A stretch of 32,151 nucleotides of DNA, taken from NCBI GenBank assembly GCA_046351215.1, contig JAXLYX010000036.1, positions 1 to 32,151 on the forward strand, read 5' to 3'. The DNA is from JAXLYX01 sp046351215. GTDB taxonomy: Bacteria; Myxococcota_A; Polyangia; Polyangiales; Houyiibacteriaceae. Both the position numbers and the translations under genes were made by a program. This document shows, piece after piece, positions 8,395-16,145 of the stretch. Numbering within the stretch: position 1 is the first letter of the stretch; each line of letters starts with the position of its first letter. Below the pieces are notes generated by a model. It searched no databases, had not been told where the DNA came from, and was given only the letters and a program-made list of their open reading frames with translations.

Positions 8395-9603
8395 TCACCT
8401 CGACTCCCCCTCCACCTCCACCCTCTCCCCCTCCTCGAGCTCCTCCGGCGGCTCGAGCACCACCCGCGCGCCCTCGGCGATGCCGCCCGCGACCACCGAG
8501 ACGAGCGGCCCGTAGCTCGGCACCGACACGGTCGCGCGGCGCACCCGCCCTTCGCGGAGCACGAACACACACCATCGATCGCCTACGCGGAAGAGGGCGC
8601 TCGTCGGGATCCGCAGCACGTTCGCGCGTCGCTCGATCGGGATCCGGACGTCGACCGCGTAGCCCTCGCCGACGCGCGCGAGCTTGCCCGCGGGGTCGAG
8701 CGGATCGAGCACGACGTCGACCCTGCGCTCCTCGACGCCCAGAGCGGAGAGACGGATCGAGGCCGTCGGCTCCACGAGGCGCACGCGGGCCTCGAGGTGC
8801 TCGCCCGTCCCGAAACCCGTGAGCTCGGCCGAGCCACCGACCTCCACGCGCACGGCATCGGTGCTGAGCAGATCGACGACGACCTCCATGGCCGACGGAT
8901 CGCCGAGCTCGAGCAAGGGCGTGCCCGGGGCGACGACGCCCTCGTTCTCCGCGAAGACGCGCAGCACGAGGCCGTCGATCGGCGAGCGCACGGGGAGCGA
9001 GGTGGCATCCGAGCGCCCGCCCGCGGCGAGCGCGGCGCGTGCGGTCTCGACCTCGTGCTCGGCCATGCGCAGCGCGAAGCGCGCCGAGTCCCTCTCGCGC
9101 GTCGCCACCGTCGCCTCGAGCTCCGCATGCTCGAGATCGCGCTCCGGGAGGCTCCCACCCTGCACGAGGCGGCGGGCTCGCTCGAGCTCGCTCGCTCCAT
9201 GGGCCGCCGCGGCCTCGGCTCGCTCGAGGTTCGCGCGCGCGGCGGCGAGCGCGGCCTGCGCGGCCCCTTCGCGGGCCTCGAGGCCGGCACGCGAGCGCGG
9301 GTCGAGCAGCTCCGACGCGACCGGATGCAGGACCGCGAGCACGTCGCCCGCGCGGACGCGGTCCCCGACGTGGCGCTCGACGCGCTCGAGCGTGCCGGCG
9401 ACCGGAGCCGAGAGCACGTAGCGGTCGCGGATCCGGGCGCGCCCGTCCTCCTCGACCGTGCGCGTGAAGTCTCCGCGCGTGACCGTGCCGACCTCGACCT
9501 TCGTGCGGGGGGCGCCGAGCACGAGGCCGGCCGCGAGGGCGGCGGTCAGCCCGACGCCTGTGACCACCCATCCGATTCTGCGTAGCGTCCGATTCCGATT
9601 CAT
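8395..9603 (-). CDS. HlyD/RND-type periplasmic adaptor of ABC exporter
   Basis: This 402-aa membrane-fusion protein starts at ATG 9601-9603, which overlaps the permease stop as ATGA. Residues 1-30 form a basic N terminus and one membrane helix (IGWVVTGVGLTAALAAGLVLG). The first half of the lipoyl domain follows (YVLSAPVAGTLERV, HVGDRVRAGDVLAVL). Then comes an Ala/Glu/Arg-rich coiled-coil hairpin (about 95-200), the second lipoyl half (LPVRSPIDGLVLRVFAENEG) and beta-barrel regions. Such adaptors link an inner-membrane pump to an outer-membrane channel and extend through the periplasm. It is the last gene of the ATPase-permease-adaptor operon. No TolC-like gene is present in the window, so the outer-membrane partner must come from elsewhere. 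The substrate is unknown. Confidence 0.9.
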   Translation of the reverse strand: MNRNRTLRRIGWVVTGVGLTAALAAGLVLGAPRTKVEVGTVTRGDFTRTVEEDGRARIRDRYVLSAPVAGTLERVERHVGDRVRAGDVLAVLHPVASELLDPRSRAGLEAREGAAQAALAAARANLERAEAAAAHGASELERARRLVQGGSLPERDLEHAELEATVATRERDSARFALRMAEHEVETARAALAAGGRSDATSLPVRSPIDGLVLRVFAENEGVVAPGTPLLELGDPSAMEVVVDLLSTDAVRVEVGGSAELTGFGTGEHLEARVRLVEPTASIRLSALGVEERRVDVVLDPLDPAGKLARVGEGYAVDVRIPIERRANVLRIPTSALFRVGDRWCVFVLREGRVRRATVSVPSYGPLVSVVAGGIAEGARVVLEPPEELEEGERVEVEGESR

Positions 9604-11963
9604 TCGCGCACCTTCAGGACGGCGACCAGGTCGAGGCGATCGAGACGCCTCCGAACGACGAGCGCGCTCGCGAGCGAGCAGACGAGCACGACCGCGAACG
9701 CGAGAGCCCACGTGCGGGCTCCGATGAAGAGGGGGATCGACATGTCCTCGGGGCCGAAGAGCCGGACGGCCACGGCCGCGAGGCCGTATCCGAAGAGCGC
9801 GCCGAGCCCGAGCGCGGGCACGATCTGGACGGCGAGCTCGAGGAGCAGCGCCTCGGAGATGTCGCCACGCGTGAAGCCGAGCACGCGCAGGGTCGCCATC
9901 TCGCGCTCGCGCTCCGCCACGAGGATGCGCGCCGCGTTGTAGACGACGCCGGCCACGACGAGCCCGCCGAAGAGCGTGAGCACGCCCGAGAACACGAGGA
10001 TGATCTGCATCAGCGTCGCCTCGAAGCGGCGGATGATCGTGCGCTTCACCGAGACGGCGCCGACGCGGGGGAACCTCCGGAGGGACGCCTCGGCGATCGC
10101 CTCGCGCCCCGGCTCGAACGAGAGCAGGGCCGCGGAGATCACGGGGCCCTCGTCGAGGAGCCGACGGAGGAAGTCGAGCCTCGCGTAGGCGGACATCCCG
10201 AGGCGCTCGTCGATCACGCCCGCGACCGTCACGCTCCGCCGCGCACGCTCTCCCTCGAGGACCTCGAGCGAGAGACGGGAGCCGCGTCCCACGTGGAGCT
10301 TCTCGGCGAGGTGACGCGAGAGGAGGATCCCGTCGGGTGGCAGCGAGACCTCGTGCCCGTCGCGCGTGACCAACGTGCGCAACGTGGAGCCCGCGTCGAG
10401 CCCGAGCAGCTCGATGCGCTTCGAGCTTCGGCCCGTCGCGAGTCGGGCGGGCACGGCCCTCACCCCTTCGACGAGCCGGATGCCCGGGGCGTGGGCGAGC
10501 TCGCGGGCCGCGCGCTCGGGCACCGGATCGACGAAGGTCACGACGGCGTCTTCGTGCTGCACGCGGCGGAATTGCTGGTGCACGAGCTCCTCGAGCGCGT
10601 CGTACCAGAACGCGCCGACGACGAGGATGCCCATCGCCGCGGCCACGCCGACGATCGCCGCCGCCGTTCGGGCGGGTCGGCTGACCACGTTGCGCACGAC
10701 GAGCCGGAGCGTCGGTGCGAGCCTCCGCGAGAGCCCGGAGCGCTCGAGCCAGCTCTCGTGGAAGGCGAGCGGCGTCGGGGGCTGCATCGCCTCGGCCGGC
10801 GCGAGGGACGCGATCCTCCGCGCCGAGGCCGATGCGCCGAGCGTCGCGGCGGCGAGGCCCGTCGCGATCGACGCGACGATGACGCCGGGGTCCACCTCGT
10901 AGGCGAGGTCGGGAAAGCGGAAGAACTGCTCGTACGACGCCGTCATGCCGATGCCGAAGACGACGCCGATCACCGCGCCCGCGGAGGCCCCGACGAGCCC
11001 CACGAGGCTGGCCAATGCCAGGTAGTGGCGGACGATCGGCGCCTTGCGGAAGCCGAGGGCGCGGAGCGTGGCGATCTGCGTCCGCTCCTGTGTGACGATC
11101 CGCGCGAGCACGACGTTCAGGAGGAAGGCGGCGACGACGAGGAAGATCACGGGGAGGACGGTGGCCTCGACCTCGAGCTCCTCGAGCTCGCTCTCGACGA
11201 AGCGATTGGCGGGCTGCTCCGAGCGGTCGTAGGCCCCGTAGCCTCCGTAGGGGAAGAGCCGCCGATCGAGGCCGCCGATCACCGCCTCCGCGTCGGCGCC
11301 GGGGGCGAGCCAGATCAGCGCTTCGTTGAAGGTCCCCTCGGCCTGGTAGGCGGTGGCGATCGTCTCGTCGGAGGCGAAGAGGATGCCGAAGTGGGCATCG
11401 TCGGGGATGACCTCGCCGGGGCGCAGCGCCGCGACGTGCTCGGGCGAGAGCACGGTGCCCACGATCGTCAGCTCCTGGCGACGTCCGTTCAGCACGGCCG
11501 CGACCCGGTCGCCCGTGCGGAGGTGGCGTGCGCGGGCGAAGGCCTCGTTCACCGCGACCGCGTCGCGCTCCGTCGGCCCCGGAAGCCTTCCGGTCTCGAC
11601 GACGAGCCTCTCGCGCTGGCTCCGTCCGGGCGCGGGCAGCGAGATCATGCGCCCGACGACCGGGGCTCGCATGCCCTCGAGATCGAGCGGGACGTCGAAG
11701 GTGAGCCGCGTCTGCACGCCGGCGACTCCGTCGACGTGCGCGAGGGTGTCCGCCACGCGCTCCGGCGCGCGCGTCAGCCGCACGAAGACGTCGGGGAACG
11801 CGGTCGCGGCGTAGAACCGGTCCCGTGCGTTGACGAGCGAGCGATAGGTCCCGTACGTGGCGACGAGCGCCTGGGAGCCGCTCGCGATGACGAGTGCGAT
11901 GCTGAAGAGCTGCCAGCGCAGCGTGGAGAGGTCGCGGAGGAGCTTCTTGTCGAGGCCCCTCAC
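9600..11963 (-). CDS. ABC transporter permease with two FtsX domains
   Basis: This 787-aa integral membrane protein starts at GTG 11961-11963, overlapping the ATPase stop as GTGA. One membrane helix near residues 17-35 is followed by a large periplasmic domain. The first FtsX core is at about 268-390 (VLPVIFLVVAAFLLNVVLARI, then the coupling segment QIATLRALGFRK). After a second periplasmic domain, the second FtsX core runs from about 655 to the end (MATLRVLGFTRG coupling segment). The repeated ATLRxLGF segments contact the ATPase. With two FtsX cores in one chain, this protein alone may supply all the membrane part. Related double-FtsX permeases with a LolD-like ATPase and an adaptor export lipids, lipoproteins or small molecules. 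The actual substrate cannot be told. Confidence 0.92.
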   Translation of the reverse strand: MRGLDKKLLRDLSTLRWQLFSIALVIASGSQALVATYGTYRSLVNARDRFYAATAFPDVFVRLTRAPERVADTLAHVDGVAGVQTRLTFDVPLDLEGMRAPVVGRMISLPAPGRSQRERLVVETGRLPGPTERDAVAVNEAFARARHLRTGDRVAAVLNGRRQELTIVGTVLSPEHVAALRPGEVIPDDAHFGILFASDETIATAYQAEGTFNEALIWLAPGADAEAVIGGLDRRLFPYGGYGAYDRSEQPANRFVESELEELEVEATVLPVIFLVVAAFLLNVVLARIVTQERTQIATLRALGFRKAPIVRHYLALASLVGLVGASAGAVIGVVFGIGMTASYEQFFRFPDLAYEVDPGVIVASIATGLAAATLGASASARRIASLAPAEAMQPPTPLAFHESWLERSGLSRRLAPTLRLVVRNVVSRPARTAAAIVGVAAAMGILVVGAFWYDALEELVHQQFRRVQHEDAVVTFVDPVPERAARELAHAPGIRLVEGVRAVPARLATGRSSKRIELLGLDAGSTLRTLVTRDGHEVSLPPDGILLSRHLAEKLHVGRGSRLSLEVLEGERARRSVTVAGVIDERLGMSAYARLDFLRRLLDEGPVISAALLSFEPGREAIAEASLRRFPRVGAVSVKRTIIRRFEATLMQIILVFSGVLTLFGGLVVAGVVYNAARILVAEREREMATLRVLGFTRGDISEALLLELAVQIVPALGLGALFGYGLAAVAVRLFGPEDMSIPLFIGARTWALAFAVVLVCSLASALVVRRRLDRLDLVAVLKVRE

Positions 11964-12703
11964 CAGTCGATCTCCATCGGCGAGAGGCGACTCTCGTTCC
12001 GCTCGATCGCGACGATGCGGCCGCGCGAGAAGCGGAGCACGCGATCGGCGATCCGCGCGATCGCCGCGTTGTGCGTGATGAGCGCCGTCGTCGTCCGGAG
12101 CTCGCGGTTCACGCGGAGCAGCGCCTCGAGCACGATGCGTCCCGTCTCGACGTCGAGCGCGCCGGTGGGCTCGTCGCAGAAGAGGAGATCCGGGAGCTTC
12201 GCCACGGCGCGCGCGATGGCGACGCGCTGTTGCTCGCCGCCCGAGAGCTGCGAGGGGAAGTGGTCGAGCCGATCGCCGAGCCCGACCAGCCGCAGCGCTT
12301 CTTCGGAGGGCATTCCTTTCGGCACGAGCTCGTGCACGAGCTCGACGTTCTCGCGCGCCGTGAGCGCCGGGATCAGGTTGTAGAATTGGAAGACGAAGCC
12401 GACGTGCTCGGAGCGGTAGCGCGTGAGCTCCGCTTCGTCCGCGCGGAGCAGGTCGTGGTCGCGGTAGACGAGCTCACCCCCGCTCGGCGCGTCCAATCCC
12501 CCGAGGATGTTGAAGAGCGTGGATTTGCCGCTGCCCGACGGACCGAGCAGGACGACGAGCTCGCCCGCGTAGAGGTCGAGGTCCACGCCGCGCAGCGCGT
12601 GCACCTCGACGTCGCCGGTGCGGTAGACCTTCGTCAGCCCCCGCGCCGTGAGCACGGGGGCCGACTCCGGGGAGCGGCTTTCGCTCGTCGGGGCCTCCTC
12701 CAT
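11960..12703 (-). CDS. ABC transporter ATP-binding protein (LolD/MacB-type)
   Basis: This 247-aa cytosolic ATPase is the first gene of the export operon. It shows Walker A GPSGSGKS, the Q-loop in FVFQFYNLIP, the signature LSGGEQQR, Walker B LLFCDEPTGALD and the switch histidine in ALITHNAAI. The sequence belongs to the LolD/MacB/DevA subfamily, which energises FtsX-type permeases. The first 17 residues (EEAPTSESRSPESAP) are an extra polar leader before the fold. Its stop overlaps the permease start by four bases, so translation is probably coupled. The fructose bisphosphatase gene ends 38 bases upstream on the same strand and may share a transcript. Confidence 0.96.
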   Translation of the reverse strand: MEEAPTSESRSPESAPVLTARGLTKVYRTGDVEVHALRGVDLDLYAGELVVLLGPSGSGKSTLFNILGGLDAPSGGELVYRDHDLLRADEAELTRYRSEHVGFVFQFYNLIPALTARENVELVHELVPKGMPSEEALRLVGLGDRLDHFPSQLSGGEQQRVAIARAVAKLPDLLFCDEPTGALDVETGRIVLEALLRVNRELRTTTALITHNAAIARIADRVLRFSRGRIVAIERNESRLSPMEIDW

Positions 12704-12741
12704 CGAGAGGATCTACGCCCGACCTCGCCCCCCGCCAGCGC

Positions 12742-13773
12742 TCAGTCCTGCCCGACGAATCGGCAGGCGTCTTCCACGTCCTTCTTCGAGCCGATGAAGA
12801 GCGGGGTGCGCTGGTGGAGCTTCGTGGGCTCGATGTCGAGGATGCGGCGCTTGCCGTCCGACGCGGCGCCGCCGGCGGCCTCGACGACGAAGGAGAGCGG
12901 CGAGGCCTCGTAGAGGAGGCGGAGCTTGCCGTTCGCGTTCTTGCTGTCGCCGGGGTAGGCGAAGATGCCGCCCTTCAGCAGCGTGCGGTGGAGGTCGGCG
13001 ACCATCGCGCCGATGTAGCGCTGGCCGTAGGCCTTGTGGTCTCCGTCCGAGCTCTTCACCCAATCGACCCAGTTGCGAACGCCGGGGGCCCACTTGTGGT
13101 AGTTGCCCTCGTTGACCGAGTAGGTGTTGCCGCTCTCCGGGATGCGGATGTGCGGATGCGAGAGGAAGAACTCGCCGATCGCCGGGTCGAGCGTGAAGCC
13201 GTGGACCTCGTCGCCCGTGGAGTACACGAGCATGTTCGACGAGCCGTAGATCACGTAGCCGGCGGCGACGATGTCGCGGCCCGGCTGGAGGAGATCGTCC
13301 ATCGTCCCGGGACCGTTGCCCGGCGACTTGCGGCGGTGGATCGAGAAGATCGTGCCGATCGACGCGTTGATGTCGATGTTGCCCGAGCCGTCGAGCGGGT
13401 CGAACTGCAGGACGTACTTGCCCTTGGGGAAGTTCGGTCCGATGTGGATCGGATCCTCGTCCTCCTCGCTCCCCATGATGCAGACGTGACCGCCGGCCTC
13501 GACGCAGTGCACGAGGGTGCGGTTCGCGAAGATGTCGAGCTTCTGGACCTCTTCGCCCTGGACGTTCACGTCGCCCGTGAGGCCGAGGATGTCCGCGAGG
13601 CCGGCCTTCGAGACGCGGCTCGCGATGATCTTCGCGGCGAGGGCGATCTGGTTGAAGAGCCCGGTGAAGTCGCCCGTGGCCTGCGGCATCTTGCGCAGGC
13701 GATCGAGCATGTGACGGTCGAGGGTCGTGCCGGGCAGCGAGGTGCCGGTGGGTCCGACGGAGGTGTTGGGCAT
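12742..13773 (-). CDS. fbp: Class I fructose-1,6-bisphosphatase
   Basis: This 343-aa enzyme hydrolyses fructose 1,6-bisphosphate to fructose 6-phosphate, the committed step of gluconeogenesis, in the cytosol. The length is typical of class I FBPases. The metal-binding and catalytic motif FDPLDGSGN is at residues 124-132, and the acidic site SEEDE at about 102-106. Further family signatures are GYVIYGSSNMLVYS, LHRTLLKGGIFAYPGD, and the C-terminal region LSFVVEAAGGAASDG with TPLFIGSKKDVE. ATG 13771-13773 has GAGG seven bases upstream. The gene follows a small membrane protein on the same strand. The assignment is among the safest in the window. Confidence 0.97.
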   Translation of the reverse strand: MPNTSVGPTGTSLPGTTLDRHMLDRLRKMPQATGDFTGLFNQIALAAKIIASRVSKAGLADILGLTGDVNVQGEEVQKLDIFANRTLVHCVEAGGHVCIMGSEEDEDPIHIGPNFPKGKYVLQFDPLDGSGNIDINASIGTIFSIHRRKSPGNGPGTMDDLLQPGRDIVAAGYVIYGSSNMLVYSTGDEVHGFTLDPAIGEFFLSHPHIRIPESGNTYSVNEGNYHKWAPGVRNWVDWVKSSDGDHKAYGQRYIGAMVADLHRTLLKGGIFAYPGDSKNANGKLRLLYEASPLSFVVEAAGGAASDGKRRILDIEPTKLHQRTPLFIGSKKDVEDACRFVGQD

Positions 13774-13809
13774 ACGGGGCCTCGGGATAACAGAGGGCGG
13801 GGGGCGACG

Positions 13810-14229
13810 CTACCGAGTCGGGGCGTTCCCGTCGCCCTCGTCCGGCGCGTTGTCGAGCTCGACGAGGGCTCCGAAGAAGGCCGCGACCAGGGGCAGGAAG
13901 AACAGCGGCGCCGTCTCGAGCGCCGTGCCCCTAGCTACGCCCGCGACGCGGAACGGCAACGCGAGGTGGAGCCACGTCCCGGCCCCGTAGAAGAGGCCCG
14001 CGCCGATCGCGAGGCCGGCGACGGCCCGCAGCACGGTCTCGATCCACGAGTCCTGCTTCCACGGGGGGCTGCCCGCGAATACGCCCGCCGTCGCGCCGCT
14101 GCCCATCGCGAGCAGGTAGCCGAGCAGGCCCTCGGCCGAGGTCCAGCGGAGGCCGAAATGGAACGCCGCGCCGAGGGCGGCGCCGAGGAGGAGGCCCTTC
14201 ACGAGCCCGATACCGAGGCGACGGAGCAC
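13810..14229 (-). CDS. Small integral membrane protein, function unknown
   Basis: This 139-aa protein starts at GTG 14227-14229, with GGAG just upstream. By eye it has about four membrane helices: LGIGLVKGLLLGAALGAAFHF, LLGYLLAMGSGATAGVFAG, VLRAVAGLAIGAGLFYG and APLFFLPLVAAFFGALV. The C-terminal tail is acidic (ELDNAPDEGDGN). No family is recognised. It lies between a lipoprotein gene (67 bases upstream) and fbp (36 bases downstream), all on the same strand, so cotranscription is likely. A functional link to sugar metabolism is not shown. Confidence 0.7.
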   Translation of the reverse strand: MLRRLGIGLVKGLLLGAALGAAFHFGLRWTSAEGLLGYLLAMGSGATAGVFAGSPPWKQDSWIETVLRAVAGLAIGAGLFYGAGTWLHLALPFRVAGVARGTALETAPLFFLPLVAAFFGALVELDNAPDEGDGNAPTR

Positions 14230-14296
14230 GCTCCGGTCCTAGCACGGAGCCGGGGCTGCGGAGAATGCACCCTCGGCAGGCCCGGCCGCGGACGGC

Positions 14297-15367
14297 TCAG
14301 GGACCATGCGCCGTGGAGACGTCGACCCGCACCATCATCACCCTCCGGAGGGCCCTCGGCGCGGGCGTGAGGCCGAGCTCGGCGATCGACGCGATGTCGG
14401 CCTCGGGCAGGAAGTACACGATCGCGTCGGTCGAGGGGCCCTCGCCCTCGAAGAGCGACGCGCTCCAGGCGCCGACGAAGGCGCGGGCCTCGCCGGGGGA
14501 GAGACCGCGACTCTCGAGGGCTTCCGCGAGCAGCCGCCGCTCGCGCGCGACGTCGACGCGTGCGGTCGGCTTCGGGAGGACGAGGGTCGCGCCGACCGCC
14601 GGAGCCTCGACACGCGCGAGCTCGATCGCGCTCGGGGAGGATCGCCGGATGCGCATCACCGTGCCGACGGCGCCCGAGGACGGGCCCGAGCCCTCGAGGA
14701 CGACGTCGAGGCCCGTGCCCCTCCGCAGCCCGAGCGGAAGGGCGAGCCCGGTGGCGCTGCCACGGTAGAAGAGCAGACGCGCGGGCACGCCGCCGACGTC
14801 GAGGCAGTCGGCATCTTCCGAGACGTAGCGCGGGAGCTCGGGGAGCTCGCAGATCCCATCCTCGGACCTGCAAGCGATCCGTCGCGGCGCGGCGCGGGCG
14901 GGCGAGCGATCGCGGTCCGCGCCGGCTTCGCGCGAGACGGCGCCGCAGCCTTCGGCTCCCACCCGGACCCTCTGCCAGCGCAGCTCGCTCGCGGCGGCCT
15001 CGGCGACGGGCAAGTGCTCGAGCAGGCGTCCGTGCGGGAGGCGGACCGTGACCGTGACGTCGAGCGGCGCCGTGCCGTCGCGATGGAAGTAGAGGACGGG
15101 CTTGCGGACCGGCATGGGGACGTCCGGCTCCGTGGGACGGCCCGGACCCGCGGCGACCTCGATGCCCTGGGCGCTCACGTCGACGAGCCCCCATTCGTGG
15201 ACTTCGTAGGGCGCGACGCGGGGGCCTTCGGCGACCGGTGCGACGTCGGGGGGCGGCGCCACCGGAGCCGTCGGCTCGGACGCCACGGTCGTCGGAGGCC
15301 GCGGCGTGGGCTCGCCGTGGCAGGCGGGGAGAGCGAGCAGGACGAGTACGGGCACGACGTGACGCAT
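14297..15367 (-). CDS. Putative lipoprotein with HEWG-type motif, function unknown
   Basis: This 356-aa protein starts at ATG 15365-15367 (MRHVVPVLVLLALPACHG). A strong GAGGAGA ribosome site at 15373-15379, five bases upstream, fixes this start. The signal peptide ends in the lipobox LPAC. A Pro/Thr-rich linker follows, then YEVHEWGLVDVS and KPVLYFHRDG, then beta-rich segments with five or so cysteines, and a helical segment LLAEALESRGLSPGEARAFV. The HEWG plus KPVLYFH pattern recurs in uncharacterised exported proteins of myxobacteria and planctomycetes as far as I recall. No catalytic motif is seen. It heads a possible operon with the membrane protein and fbp, and diverges from the lipoprotein at 15513 over 145 bases. 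Confidence 0.72.
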   Translation of the reverse strand: MRHVVPVLVLLALPACHGEPTPRPPTTVASEPTAPVAPPPDVAPVAEGPRVAPYEVHEWGLVDVSAQGIEVAAGPGRPTEPDVPMPVRKPVLYFHRDGTAPLDVTVTVRLPHGRLLEHLPVAEAAASELRWQRVRVGAEGCGAVSREAGADRDRSPARAAPRRIACRSEDGICELPELPRYVSEDADCLDVGGVPARLLFYRGSATGLALPLGLRRGTGLDVVLEGSGPSSGAVGTVMRIRRSSPSAIELARVEAPAVGATLVLPKPTARVDVARERRLLAEALESRGLSPGEARAFVGAWSASLFEGEGPSTDAIVYFLPEADIASIAELGLTPAPRALRRVMMVRVDVSTAHGP

Positions 15368-15512
15368 CGGGGTCTCCTCGGAGGGATCGCTCGTTCGACG
15401 TACGACATGCGCCCCGGATCCGTTCCTCGCGTCGGGCCGGCCGGCGCGAGGGCTCGGGCGCCCATCCCTCCTCCCATGATATAGGGGAAGGATATCGTTC
15501 CGGGGGCATCCG

Positions 15513-16136
15513 ATGAAGTCCAGCATACACAGAGCGCTCCTCGTCACCTCGCTCTTCCTCGGCGCCTGCGATCCCGAATCGCCGGCGGTGGGCGGGCCGG
15601 ATTCCGGTCCGGCATCGACGAGCGTGGCGCTCGCCGACGTCGCTGCGCATCCCGCGCGCTACGTCGACCAGACCCTGCGCGTCGTCGGCACGCCGACGTA
15701 CCGGGTCGCGTGCACCGCGGCGGCCTGCTCCGATCCCACGGTCGCCTGCAATGCGTGCAACGGCTCCTACACGCTCGGTGGCCCGAACGGGATCAGCATC
15801 TGGGCATCGGACGCCTTCGTTCCCACCGTCGCGGCCTATCCCACGATGCCGCCGCTCGCGGGCCTCGCCCCCACGACCGTCCTCGGCTGCGTGGGCTCCG
15901 AGCGCGAAGAGATCTGCGCTCCGGTCCTGCCGCGCGCGATCGTCGCGATGACGGGCACGGTGACCGCATGGATGGGCAGCTACGTGTTCCGAGTCGACTC
16001 GATCGAGTCGGATCCGAGCGCGCCGACGAGCGAGCCGTGCGGGACCAGCTGGCCCTCGTGCGTCCGCAGCGTCTCGACGGTGCCCCATGGGCTCGACGGA
16101 GGCGTCGGAGACGCGGCCGTCGGCGACGGAGGCTGA
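15513..16136 (+). CDS. Putative Cys-containing lipoprotein, function unknown
   Basis: This 207-aa protein starts at ATG 15513. MKSSIHRALLVTSLFLGAC is a lipoprotein signal with lipobox LGAC, and the residue after Cys is Asp. The mature part has a segment ADVAAHPARYVDQTLRVVGTP that looks like the first strands of an OB-fold. A Cys cluster follows (VACTAAACSDPTVACNACNG). Later segments are VLGCVGSE, EEICAPVL, VAMTGTVTAWMGSYVFRVDSI and TSWPSCVRS. The phrase 'position/delay... RVVGTV...' type of OB-fold is common in small exported proteins, but function is unknown. The C terminus is Gly/Asp-rich. It converges on xanthine dehydrogenase with nine bases between stops. Confidence 0.72.
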   Translation: MKSSIHRALLVTSLFLGACDPESPAVGGPDSGPASTSVALADVAAHPARYVDQTLRVVGTPTYRVACTAAACSDPTVACNACNGSYTLGGPNGISIWASDAFVPTVAAYPTMPPLAGLAPTTVLGCVGSEREEICAPVLPRAIVAMTGTVTAWMGSYVFRVDSIESDPSAPTSEPCGTSWPSCVRSVSTVPHGLDGGVGDAAVGDGG

Positions 16137-16145
16137 GCCCGACGC

